A DNA stretch of 64,000 nt from Leptodactylus fallax (Eukaryota; Chordata; Amphibia; Anura; Leptodactylidae). Under the pieces are notes generated by a model, which did no database searches, had not been told where the DNA came from, and saw only the letters and a program-made list of their open reading frames with translations. The first letter of the stretch is position 1, and every line of letters starts with the position of its first letter. Of this stretch, positions 55,401 through 64,000 are shown one piece after another. Location: positions 248,001 to 312,000 of the forward strand of contig CAMRHE010000354.1 of the NCBI GenBank assembly GCA_947044405.1, read 5' to 3'. The position numbers and the translations under genes were made by a program.

Positions 55401-58400
55401 TGGGAGCCATCATCAGTGCTTTACAGACATTGTCAGTCACTGTCCCACATAGGACTCACAATCTACATTCCCTATCAGTATGTCTTTGGAGTGTGGGAGG
55501 AAACCGGAGTACCCGGAGGAAACCCACCAAACACGGGGAGAACAAGGTAGAATATTTTCAAATTAAAATGGTAATCTATGATCGCTGTATTACAAGTCAC
55601 AGCATAAATGCATGTATTGATGTACTACATGTCCGAGCAAAACTGGCCTGGCTATGAGTTCATGTCACAATATACCAGGCTGGTCCATAGATGTATACAT
55701 TATACTATAATGTGTTCTCATTACAGGCAGAAGCTGGTTTTATTCTTTCACACCAAAATCTGAATGGATTCCTTATGGACTGTTGGCCCTTTTGTATGTC
55801 CTCATCCTGGCCCTTTTTATTACTGTATTTTCTGGAGGTAATAATCTTCTTCTTATTGTCATTTAAAGGTTTGTCCCATTATGGACACTTTTACCCTATC
55901 CACAGGACAGGGGATAATTGTTCGATCGCTGGGGGCCTGTTTGCCAGGTCCCATAGTGGCCTCCTTGTGAATGGAGCTCCAGTGCGCTTGCATGACTTGC
56001 GCTCTATTCACATCTATGTGGCTGCAGGCATTGTAGAAAATTACAATCCACAAGGAGGCCTTGCAAGGACTTTGATAGGGGATAAGTGTCCATAACAGGA
56101 GAATCCTTTAAAGGGGATAAAATGCAATTTCTACACTAATCAAACACTCTCCCCCCGCCTATTTTCTAAATTACTTACTTTAGCAAAAATGTATATTTAC
56201 CCGTATCCCTGGGGCGGTCATATGACTGCCCCAGGCACATTTTCTGATTATCCAGTGACGTTCTGTTTCGCCGTTTCCACCAATATTAACCCCACCCCAC
56301 CCCAGCATACTTACCTGTCTTCTGGGCACATGCCATCTCTTCTGGTAGATGACTTCCTTCTGTGGGGAGGGCCCCTCCTCTTCTTTGACATGCGTGCACA
56401 ATAGAGCCAAAGTCCAGGCGTGGGAGGCTCCGGTAGACATCAAAGAAGAGGAGGAGCCGTCCCCACAGAAGGAAGTCGTCTCCCGTGCCCAGAAGACAGG
56501 TAAGTATGATGGGGTTGGGGTTGGAGGTGGTGGGCTGAGTTAGTTGGGGAGGGCTAGTAGTGGGCGGGATAGCTAGGGAGACAGGGAGGGGTGTGAGTTA
56601 GTAAGAGAGGGAGGGGGAGTGAGTGAGAGGGAGGTAGTGTGAATAAGCTCATGCAATGCATCATGGTAGTTGTAGACTAAGACAGCACTAAAAGACCTTT
56701 TTTTATAAAAAGATTTTTTGCCCGGAAAACCCCTTTAATGTCACAACTTCTGATTCAGTGGATTTTTTTGGGAGTCATTTGGGAATTACGGTAAAATTGT
56801 GGTTGTGTCTTCAATTTTAGTAGCTTGACCAAATCACAATTATAGTGATGCCTTCTTAGTTCACATGGAGGGAATCACCTCAAAATCAGCTCAGGTTCCT
56901 CTGTGTGAACAGGCCCTTAAGTGTCACGCATATAGTAGACTGTGTAGTGTACAGTATGCAAAGACAAGATGGGGTTTTCCAAGTTTAGACAGAAGGGTTT
57001 AATTCCCCATCCCCTTTCTGTCAAATATTGCAGTTCCTCTATAGGGTTTTTCTGCACAAGTTATTCCTACAAAGTAGCAAAGGAAGCAGTGTCAACCAGG
57101 TCTGGGGCGCTGGATTGTGGTGGTGGCGGTTGCTGTGCAGTTCCGCACCCAGTAGTGTAGGGACCCACTATACAGAGATCGCCGTGAAGTGACTAGTGGG
57201 CTTATAGACCTTGATCAATATGTATACTAAGAACTTCATGTTCAGTATTGTAGAATTTGCTGAGAAGCACAAGATCAATGTATAAGATTGGTATGTGCAG
57301 TCCATGTCTTTTTTTCTTGGATATTTTGTGTCTATAACTAAACTAACTTTTTTTTTTCTTAATAGACAACGTATCCAGTAAGCAATTCCTCTCTTTAAAA
57401 GAAATGAACGACTTTAGGGGGAAAGGTAAGGTGATGTAATGATGACTGGAGCACATAGGATCTACTATAAATGTTGGTTTTAGATATATTTTTAAAGGGA
57501 TCTTAGACTTTAATAAAAACATGCTCTATAGGTTCTTTATAAACAATACAAAGCCAGTTCCTGGCTTCTTTGTGTGGAGATGCTGGAGAGCACATTCTGA
57601 AAGAAGTTGGTCCTGTGACATAAAATTCCCACATCACCACAGTTCCTACATGTAAAAGTGGAATATATGTATGGCTGCTTTTGTTAATTGAAGTTTCAGA
57701 ATACTTTAGACCAGGGGTAGGCAACCTTCGGCACTCCAACTGTTTTAAAACTACAACTCCCAGCATGCATACTTGCTCTGCTGTTCTTGGAACTCCCATG
57801 GAAGTGAATGGAGCATGTTGGGAGTTGTAGTTTCACAGCAGCTGGAGTGCCGAAGGTTGCTGACCTCTGCTTTAGCCTGAGGCCCCAGGTTGCGGAAACG
57901 CAGCTTTTTTTTTGTTGCAGATTTTACTGCTTTTCTTTGAGCCAAAGTCAGGAGTGGCAAAAAGGAATGCAAAATACATAGGAAGCACTTAAGACATTTC
58001 CCTTTTGTTAAATTCCTGACTTTGGTTCAAAAATTCGCAGCAAAATCTGCAACATAAAACAATGCGTTTCCGCAACGTGGGGCCTCAGCCTTAAAGGGGG
58101 TCTGTCAGGTACAAAATGCATTCCAATCCAATAATGGTGCCAAGTAGAGGTCTTTAATGAGAGCAGAAACATACCTATGTAACTAGAAACTGATGAATGA
58201 ATGCAGAGATAGTGCACTTGCCGGCTGATTTTCGTGTGTGGTATCAAAAAATGCAGACATGTAATGGGATGTTCACACGGCGGAAATTTTCCTAGCTGTA
58301 AATTCAGCTTCAGGAATTTGAAGGTTAATTTTCCGCTTGTCCAAATTCCGCACCTGCCAGGCGGTATTTTCTGCCTCCCATTCATTTCAATGAGAGTTAT

Positions 58401-61400
58401 CAGGCGGAATCTGCCTGAAGATTGAGCATGATGCTTATTTTTCTGCTAGCTGAAAAAAAAATCAGCATCTGACTCCCCTTGAAATGAATGGAGGCTAGTT
58501 TCAGGTGGAATTTGGAGCTGATTTTGAGGCCTCAAATTCAGTGCCAAATTCTTCCATGTGAACATACCTTTAGGCTGAAACCCCCATGTTGAGAAAACTC
58601 AGCTTTTGCCGCTGCGGAAATGCCATGGCAAAAAACGTTGCGTTTCACAGTATCCGCAAAGTGAATGAGATTCTGGCTGTTCCCATCCACACATTGGAGT
58701 AAAAAATCACAGCAAGTCAATTATACCTGCGGAAACGTTTGCGTTTTATCTATAGGTATAATAAGGGAAGAAAATCTGCAGAGAAAAACTCAGCAAAAAT
58801 GTAATGTTTCTGATGCATTTTTTTATGCATTAGATTCGCCTTAGCCTTTCAGCAGGGGTCCCCAACCACCAGTCCGCGGACTGGGCCATTGGGGGTCTTT
58901 TACCGGTCCGCGGGTCGGCAATCTGCCCACAGTGTTGTGGCTCCTAGCTCTATACTAAACAGGATCCCCCACTCTATGATCTCTATAGTACACCAAACAG
59001 CGCTGTACACCGGGGTGTGCTGGCGGGACAACAGTGTACAGCGCTGTAGACCAGGTCCCCGCGTAGCTAATGGCAGGGACCTGGTCTACAGCGCTGTACA
59101 CCGAGGTCCCGCCAGCATGCCCCGGTGTACAGCGCAGTTTGCTGTATAATAACTGTATAACTGCTAGCGGCCATTAAACTAAAAACCTCTGGGGTGCTGG
59201 CATAGTAAGACAAAAAAAACAAAAACAAAAAATATAGCATTCTGTAAACCTAGCCTTTGGTGTACTACTAATTGTAACTAATGAGTTAAACCTGCAAGCC
59301 AAAGAAAAACAATAGGACACATTTATGAAGACTGTATTACTAACAGCAATCTTCATAGCCCCGGAGCCTGTGGAGGGTGTGCTTTATATATGATGAGATG
59401 CATGCCTCCTCATAAATGACGCGCACCCTTTGTCAGGCCGTGCACCTAGCTGGCATACATTTCTCCAATCATTCACATCAGATTTCTGTCATAAATGATG
59501 ATAAAACTGGCGGGGCAATCACCGTGCCCCTTGCCCACCCTCAACATGCTCCCTTTTTGGGAAAGTGGGGAAGGCAGTGCATAGTTTACAAAGGTCTGTA
59601 TGCCTTCTATACTAGAAAACTGGCATACAATATAATAAATGTGCTCCACTGAGTTGCACACAATCTTGTAGACTGCAGCTGTCACTCCTGACCTGACCTA
59701 TTAGACATTGATCTCTGAAAAATCCTGTAGAATGAAAGATGCAAAGAGTAAGGCTAGGGCTGCATGGCAAACTATTACACAACTCCCATCGTTCGACCAA
59801 AGATCGCAAGGTCGCCCTGCGAATCCTTCATTAATGTTAGTAAATGGAGTTACACTGTGACCCCCAGTGTGTTGTGACCATGAGTTCTAGTCAAACATTG
59901 CTCAACCTTTTTCCCCACTAGAAGTTGTGGCACGCTAGGGGCCCCAATGTAACTCTATTCACTGATGACCCAGTAATCTTTAGTAATGTGACAGAAGTCA
60001 CAGCCAAAGTCACCGGGTAGCCCTAGCCTAAGGATGTGTGTAAAATCTGTAGTAGGACACCCACTCAGTTGTGTGTCATTTACTATGTAGTATAAAAGAC
60101 TTTGCCACAAGGATTGGAGCTTAACTGTGATTTCAGCGCCATCCATAATATAATATACATAGGGCCCCATTATTGAGGACCTTTCACCACCTTCAAGTAC
60201 TCCAGTTCTTTTCATCCTGTAATAGGTGCTAGGCACAGTTGGAATTTTTTCTCTAGCCCCCAAGCAATCAGGGCAGATAGTTTTGGTGCCTGATATGCTA
60301 TTTAGTCTCTGTAATGTCAGGTGGGCGGTGCTCGCCTGTTCCTGCCCGACACCACCTGCCTAACAGTACAGAGCCTCATTATTATATCAGGCACCAAAAC
60401 AAACTGCACTGATTGATCAAGAGTGGTGGGGACTAGAGAAAGATTTCCAACTGTGCTGGAATTATTGGAGCGGTGCCTATAAAAAGATACAAAGAGCTGG
60501 ACTGTGTGGAGGTTGTGAAAGGTCAGCTTTAAAAAAATGTTCAGGCACTGTGCAGTACTCTTCATGTCAATAATATCCTAACAAGAATATTTTTTTCCTT
60601 GCAGTAAAAAACCTTTCTACAAATATGGATGATCTGCATATGTCAGTAAAAAGTAAGTCAACAAGTGAAATGATATCAGGGAATGTTTTAAAGTGTTTTA
60701 AAATTCGTAAATGCTAATTCTTGGGCCAAAAAATACAAAATGTACCAATTCGGAGTTCTGGTCAGTTGGGAGAATGCAACCGCTCCTTATGCTTCAGGCT
60801 GGTGCAGGTGTAGTGTGCATGTGTCGATACTGCAAATCACGGCACAACCGCGCGAATACAGGGCAAGACAAGACTTCAGCATCTCTGACTGGCCCTGTCA
60901 TTCTCACATGAGCAGCGGAACGGCAGCCAGTCAAAATGCAGGGGACCGGAGCATCCTGGAGCGCCGGAGACACTATCAGTGCTCATTTTCATAAACAATG
61001 TTATAAATATATCTTTGCAATGGAGGGCCATATTTCTAAAAGAAAAACAACATTACATTCAGGTAACCCTAAGGATTTGATTTACTCATTCCTGGAGACA
61101 AACTCCCATGTATCCAGAATTCCACTGACTATAACTATTTAGAGCTTCAAAAGGTTTAAAAAAACTCTTTAAATGGAGTCTATCATTAAAAAACACCTTT
61201 TAAACTAATGTCACGTTGGAATGGCCTTTAAAATTCTACTCCTACCTTCCATTCTTTTCTTCTACCAGCCGTTTCTGATAAAAATTTGTTTCTTCAGTTA
61301 TGCTAATTACCATCACGGAGCACCTTGGGCGTTCCTCCTGTGCTGCGAGCACCCCCCGCGTCATAGCTTTCCACTGCCCCTTAGTCCGTTGTATTCACTC

Positions 61401-62815
61401 CCCTCTTCCTGTTCTCTGTATATTTTTGTCTTTTGCAGGCATCGGACGCAGCACTGGAACAGACTACCGGAAAATGGCGGCCTGGGCAGAGCTGACTGCA
61501 CATGCCCAGGCCGCCATTTTCTGCTGGTCTGTTACAACACTGCGTCCGATACCTGCGAAAGGCAGAAGATACAGAGAACAGGAAGAGGGGAGTGAATACA
61601 ATGGACTAAGGGGCGGTGGAAAGCTATTCCAATGTGACATTAGGTTAAAAGGTTTTTTTTTTTAATGATAGACTCCCTTTAAAGAGAATTGGTCACAAAG
61701 ACCTCTTGACCACAATGCAGGACTCACCCTCAATCAGTAGAGTCTCCGATCCTATAGAAGTGCCGAATTTTAACATTATGTCTTTCTGGTAAGGCATTTG
61801 TGGATAACATGAAGATACATGAAAGAAACTAAATTCTTCCTCCACACAATATTGCCAGGAGTTGATCGTTGTAAATAGCTGACACCAAATCTGCTGAGAT
61901 TATCTAAGGGCCTTATCTGACATCAGAAAAGTAAGAAGAATTGAGGCCGACACCCGCTTCAAATTCCTCTTGATTTTCTGGCCCTCCGTTGCGGCTTTCA
62001 GTTACTGATGATCAGCCCCAGATCACTGTCTTGCACCATGGGTTCTGTGGCTGATCAGCTATGGAATCCACGGCAAGACCATGTAGGACGCTTATTTTTC
62101 AGCATCCTACTCCAATCTCGGTCTCTTATTGAAAACAAATGTGAGGCAGAATCAAATCTTCACCAGATTTTGCTGTATGAACATACCTGTACAGTAGATA
62201 TGGTTCTGATGACAAGAACCATAGTGTCCCAGCCCTTATCATGTGCAAGTTCCCTCAAAAGAAGTGTACCAAAAATTTGAAGGTATTAACCATTGAAATC
62301 AACGGACTGACCTTGTAATATATAAATGTGCCAGGATCCCTTTAACTAGTCCAAGTCTTTATAAGGGTTTCTCACTCTAGAGGATACCCACTTTTTAGAA
62401 GGGTCTCTCAACAATAACCAAAATACAAAGTAATTCCTGTAATCTGTGAGAAAAAAAACTTGACAGTAGGCATCATTTTACGTGGATCTAATCACCAAGT
62501 CAACCCAATGAGTTGTTTGTGTAATGCAGGACTAGACAGGTCCTTCAGAGACACCCTTCACTCCTGAAGTGAGGCTCCTGAACAGAGACTTCCCATCTAT
62601 ACAGAATCCCACCGACTGTGAGGGCAGGACAAAATCCTCCAACATGTAAATCTAATGTTATCTTGGTTTCAGAGAAGACGTGTGAGGCCGGATGGAAAAA
62701 GTTTGATAACAGTTGCTACTACCTTACTTTAGTTGAAGATGAATGGTCCAAAGCCAGAAGTATATGTTTCACGAAAGAAGCGGACCTAGCTGTCATCACC
62801 AGTGACCGGGAACAG
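49387..62815 (+). CDS. CTL-B: tandem paralogue of CTL-A, partial (exons 1-5; 3' end outside window)
   Basis: Exons at 49387-49450, 55727-55837, 57366-57425, 60605-60652 and 62673-62815 have exactly the lengths (64, 111, 60, 48, 143) and phases of CTL-A exons 1-5. The 142 residues give a tail, a membrane span identical to that of CTL-A, a stalk with two sequons (N60-V-S, N81-L-S), and the first third of the lectin domain with C98, C109 and C126. Identity to CTL-A is about 11/21 in the tail exon, 33/37 in the membrane exon, 13/20 and 12/16 in the stalk and 35/48 in the lectin exon. No stop or frameshift interrupts the five exons and every splice site is canonical, so the gene looks functional up to the edge. 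Exons 6 and 7, which hold the EPN and WND ligands, should lie beyond 64000, so sugar specificity cannot be read. Confidence 0.88.
50058..50880. mobile_element. piggyBac-like element, copy 2 (left part, interrupted)
   Basis: Closely matches 8732-9540 for about 820 bases, including the CCCCTTAAGGACC end, then is broken at GATCAGACCC; the next family sequence (GGTCTGATCGCTCATACTATTC) resumes at 53475, after the CAGGGTCGGACTGG insert. Confidence 0.75.
50889..53475. mobile_element. 2.6-kb insert with CAGGGTCGGACTGG / CCAGTCCGACACTG ends
   Basis: Inverted termini bound the piece that splits the piggyBac-like copy. It includes GGCGTAACGACC hAT-like sequence near 51033, a TGACGTCA/CACGTGA-rich inverted region at 51290-51400, minisatellite-like GGGGGCCACTGTGG blocks and the palindrome at 52167. 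No transposase was found and no clean target duplication is visible. Confidence 0.65.
52167..52583. repeat. 417-bp palindromic MITE (AAAGGGGTTGTCCAGG ends)
   Basis: Left end AAAGGGGTTGTCCAGGCATA and right end CCTGGACAACTCCTTTAA are inverted; arms include TATCCTCAGGATAGGCCATA and CAGAAGCAGAAAGCTC...GGAGCTTTCTGCTTC. Nearly the whole element folds back. Confidence 0.75.
54225..54790. repeat. Diverged TACTGTACT minisatellite in CTL-B intron 1
   Basis: Repeats of TGTACTGTACTG, TCTACCTGTACTA and ACCATGCTA without exact periodicity. Corresponds in position and motif to 13590-14520 of CTL-A. The apparent 191-codon ORF is repeat-derived. Confidence 0.7.
54795..54945. repeat. Dispersed repeat with TACAGACATTGTCA...GTCTTTGG block
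   Basis: TACAGACATTGTCATCACTC, AATTCCCTCTCTGTAAGTC and GAAACCGGATTACCCAGAG match the fuller copy at 55415-55545. The GTCTTTGGAGTGTGGGAGGA phrase of that copy is widespread in fish and frogs; I do not name the family. Confidence 0.5.
55168..55405. repeat. MITE (AAAGGGGTTACCCAG) with palindrome core, CTL-B intron 1
   Basis: AAAGGGGTTACCCAGATTCT, then TATTGATGGCCTATCCTTAG and GATCTGC...GCAGATC and GGAGC...GCTCC inverted segments, the fold-back layout of the GGGGTTGTCCAG family. Confidence 0.6.
55415..55545. repeat. Dispersed repeat with GTCTTTGGAGTGTGGGAGGA block
   Basis: Second and less diverged copy of the repeat at 54795, ending AAACACGGGGAGAACAAGG about 180 bases before CTL-B exon 2. Confidence 0.55.
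55727..55837 (+). CDS. CTL-B exon 2: transmembrane exon
   Basis: 111 bases, acceptor ATTACAG, donor GAG|GTAATA. The last 29 residues, covering the whole membrane span, are identical to CTL-A; about ten of the 111 bases differ, several of them silently. The upstream intron end also aligns with CTL-A. Confidence 0.87.
56105..56745. repeat. GGGGTTTTCCGGGCAAAAA repeat, inverted copy in CTL-B intron 2
   Basis: Ends TGCCCGGAAAACCCCTTTAA, the reverse complement of the start at 48244, with the matching GAGGGAGGTAG purine-rich block and ACAATAGAGCC segment. An internal inverted pair (GAGGAGGAGC.../ATGACTTCCTTCTGTGG) is also present. Confidence 0.65.
57366..57425 (+). CDS. CTL-B exon 3: stalk
   Basis: 60 bases after a T-rich tract ending CTTAATAG; donor AAAG|GTAAGG. 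Gains a sequon at N60-V-S that CTL-A lacks. Confidence 0.83.
57712..57869. mobile_element. hAT MITE with 8-bp target duplication, CTL-B intron 3
   Basis: 158 bases, ends CAGGGGTAGGCAACCTTCGG and CCGAAGGTTGCTGACCTCTG, flanked by CTTTAGAC (57704-57711) and CTTTAGCC (57870-57877). Arms also contain ACTACAACTCCCAGCATGC and its mirror GGGAGTTGTAGT. Confidence 0.82.
57874..58092. repeat. Palindromic MITE, family P, copy 4 (CTL-B intron 3)
   Basis: TGAGGCCCCAGGTTGCGGAA on the left, TTCCGCAACGTGGGGCCTCA on the right; inner GAGCCAAAGTCAGGA / CCTGACTTTGGTTC. The best-preserved member of the family in this window. Confidence 0.75.
58263..58570. repeat. Palindromic MITE (GTTCACACGGCGGAA / TTCTTCCATGTGAAC ends)
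   Basis: Mirrored AAATTCAGC.../...TTGAGGCCTCAAATTCAG and CATTCATTTCAATGAGAG / TGAAATGAATGGAGG segments. It is followed at 58571-58840 by another fold-back-like stretch (TTTGCCGCTGCGGAAA, AAACGTTTGCGTTT). Confidence 0.6.
58853..59150. repeat. hAT-like element end (CAGGGGTCCCCAACC) with a 144-bp palindrome
   Basis: CAGGGGTCCCCAACCACC and CCGCGGACTGG...CCGGTCCGCGG open the element. At 59001-59144 CGCTGTACACCGGGGTGTGC is mirrored by GCATGCCCCGGTGTACAGCG, and the inner GACCAGGTCCC by GGGACCTGGTC. The right end was not found. Confidence 0.6.
59748..60031. repeat. Palindromic MITE (AAGGCTAGGGCTGC ends), CTL-B intron 3
   Basis: TAAGGCTAGGGCTGCATGGC and GGGTAGCCCTAGCCTAA are inverted. Inner AATGGAGTTACACTGTGACC pairs with GGGGCCCCAATGTAACTC. 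Confidence 0.6.
60170..60535. repeat. Palindromic MITE (GGACCTTTCACCACCT / GTTGTGAAAGGTCAG), just before CTL-B exon 4
   Basis: Mirrored CTCTAGCCCCCAAGC / GGTGGGGACTAGAG and TGGTGCCTGATAT / ATATCAGGCACCA. Ends about 70 bases before exon 4. Confidence 0.6.
60605..60652 (+). CDS. CTL-B exon 4: stalk
   Basis: 48 bases, acceptor CTTGCAG, donor AAA|GTAAGT; keeps the N81-L-S sequon of CTL-A. The flanking intron also aligns between the paralogues. Confidence 0.83.
61167..61682. repeat. 516-bp palindromic MITE in CTL-B intron 4
   Basis: Ends TTTAAATGGAGTCTATCATT and AATGATAGACTCCCTTTAAA are inverted. The centre is AAAATGGCGGCCTGGGCA...TGCCCAGGCCGCCATTTT around 61472-61523. ORFs of 121-124 codons across it are products of the fold-back and not genes. 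Confidence 0.8.
62673..62815 (+). CDS. CTL-B exon 5: first third of the lectin domain
   Basis: 143 bases, acceptor TTTCAG, donor CAG|GTGAGA. TCEAGW, C109 and KEADLAVI blocks are intact. Thirteen of 48 residues differ from CTL-A, many of them charge changes at surface-type positions. Confidence 0.9.
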
Positions 62816-63039
62816 GTGAGAAAATGGTACAAAATGGATTGCTATGTGGAATAGTAAATAGCCAACTTATCCAATGATGGATCCCATAGCTAAAAAAAAC
62901 AGCATATAGAACCAAAGTAGTTCGGATTACATCACTACTCATCTTCTCTTCTGTTTTTCTATCATTGAAGTCAGTAGGTTGAATCTATACAATCTGCTTA
63001 TCTGGTTGTGAAGTTTGTTAGGTGCAACTCCACCATTAG

Positions 63040-63495
63040 GGGCTGTCCAGGAATATGGAATTAATGGCCCATCCTTAGGATAGCCCAGACATATCTGATC
63101 AATGGACCGCCCACTGCTACAGCAGCTCAGCTTCTATTGTCCAGGAATATGGATTTTATAGCCTATCCTTAGGATAGACCATAAAAACTTGATCAGTGGG
63201 TTGGGTGCTGCCATTGAAGTCAATGGGAGCAGAGCTGAAATAACGGCGTCTGAGCATTACACTGGGAATGGAGTCAGCTGTTTCTGTCCCAGTGTTTTGT
63301 ATAGTATGGGTACCAGAAGCAGCCCTGTACAGCTGATCAGTACAGAGGCCGCCGTGCCCTTCAACTTCCCCCAACCGAACAGGTATTTATGGCCATATAT
63401 TTTATGGGCATAAATACCCAACCGATCAGGTATTTTATGGCCGTTTATGGCTTAGGATAGGCCATAAAATCCACATTCCTGGACAACCCATTTTA
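63040..63495. repeat. Double fold-back MITE (GTCCAGGAATATGG family)
   Basis: GGGGCTGTCCAGGAATATGG at 63041 and again TTGTCCAGGAATATGGATTT near 63139, with the mirrored end AAATCCACATTCCTGGACAA at 63467-63486. TATCCTTAGGATAG cores lie at both sides. Looks like one copy inserted into or duplicated within another. Confidence 0.65.
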
Positions 63496-63504
63496 AAACG
63501 AATA

Positions 63505-64000
63505 CAGTCATATGAAAAAGTTTGGGCACCCCTATTAATCTTAATCATTTTTAGTTCTAAATATTTGGGTGTTTGCAAGAGCCATTTCAATTTGATATAT
63601 CTAATAACTGATGGACACAGTAATATTTCAGGATTGAAATGAGGTTTATTGTACTAACAGAAAATGTGCAATATGCATTAAACCAAAATTTGACCGCTGC
63701 AAAAGTATGGGCACCTCAACAGAAAAGTGACATTAATATTTAGTAGATCCTCCTTTTGCAAAAATAACAGCCTCTAGTCGCTTCCTGTAGCTTTTAATCA
63801 GTTCCTGGATCCTGGATGAAGGTATTTTTGACCATTCCTCTTTACAAAACAATTCCAGTTCAGTTAAGTTTGATGGTCGCTGAGCATGGACAGCCCGTTT
63901 CAAATTATCCCACAGATGTTCAATGATATTCAGGTCTGGGGACTGGGATGGCCATTCCAGAACATTGTAATTGTTCCTCTGCATGAATGCCTGAGTAGAT
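63505..64000 (-). mobile_element. Tc1-like element, left end, cut by the window edge
   Basis: TA (63503-63504) followed by CAGTCATATGAAAAAGTTTG and GGGCACCCC, a Tc1-type terminal repeat. Contains the C-terminal part of a minus-strand transposase. The rest lies beyond 64000. Confidence 0.8.
63733..64000 (-). CDS. Tc1-type transposase, C-terminal part only
   Basis: Open from the window edge to the stop at 63733-63735, about 88 codons. Shows [20 protein letters not shown] followed by WDNLKRAVHA, which includes the third catalytic residue (E of IEHLW), then the LELFCKEEWSKI and YRKRLEAVI tail motifs. No lesion in the visible part. Whether the catalytic D residues are intact cannot be seen. This is a different family from the copy at 40276. 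Confidence 0.8.
   Translation of the reverse strand, partial: STQAFMQRNNYNVLEWPSQSPDLNIIEHLWDNLKRAVHAQRPSNLTELELFCKEEWSKIPSSRIQELIKSYRKRLEAVIFAKGGSTKY

Noticed and set aside
61221..61665. Two overlapping ORFs of 121-124 codons
   Set aside because: Lie across a palindromic MITE; both frames are fold-back products.

Overview
The window looks like nuclear DNA from a vertebrate, most likely a frog (inference). It has large introns with GT-AG splice sites and two vertebrate-type receptor genes. The rest is packed with palindromic MITEs, Tc1, hAT, piggyBac-like and Helitron DNA elements, L1 and Rex/L2-type LINEs and a Ty3/gypsy element. No bacterial operon, CRISPR array, tRNA or rRNA gene was recognised. 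Most long ORFs are transposon remnants or open frames inside tandem repeats.

Only two cellular genes are supported, both on the + strand and tandem paralogues. CTL-A (12809-28762, seven exons) can be read completely. It encodes a 226-residue type II membrane C-type lectin of the CD209/ASGR/CLEC4 (group II) style: short cytoplasmic tail, one membrane span, short stalk and a long-form lectin domain with all calcium and mannose-type sugar ligands (EPN, WND). CTL-B (49387 to beyond 62815) repeats the same exon lengths and splice phases for exons 1-5; its last two exons lie past the right edge. Flanks and introns are also paralogous, so this is a segmental duplication. Just upstream of CTL-B, at about 48975-49244, is what looks like the decayed 3' end of a third lectin domain. 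This suggests a larger tandem array in which a member was lost.

Layout: 1-12.6 kb is the 5' flank of CTL-A, swollen by a 405-bp palindrome, a 58-bp minisatellite, a piggyBac-like element with TTAA ends, a Rex/L2-type LINE lacking its catalytic box, and a small Helitron. 12.8-28.8 kb is CTL-A; an old L1 copy sits in intron 6, inside the lectin domain. 30.25-39.69 kb is one young Ty3/gypsy element (LTRs about 1.5% different, 4-bp target duplication). Its 5' LTR carries a 1716-bp hAT-type insert that itself contains about 1.2 kb of a G-rich 33-bp minisatellite. 40-47 kb holds a defective Tc1 element, L1 and LINE 3' fragments, and the second copy of the duplicated 5' flank. 49.4-62.8 kb is CTL-B, with a nested stack of DNA transposons of about 4.4 kb in intron 1. 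The right edge cuts a second Tc1-like element.

The two lectins would act as cell-surface glycan receptors. Their membrane segments are identical while tails and lectin domains have diverged, as expected of receptors that keep a shared membrane partner or oligomer interface but change ligand. That last step is inference.
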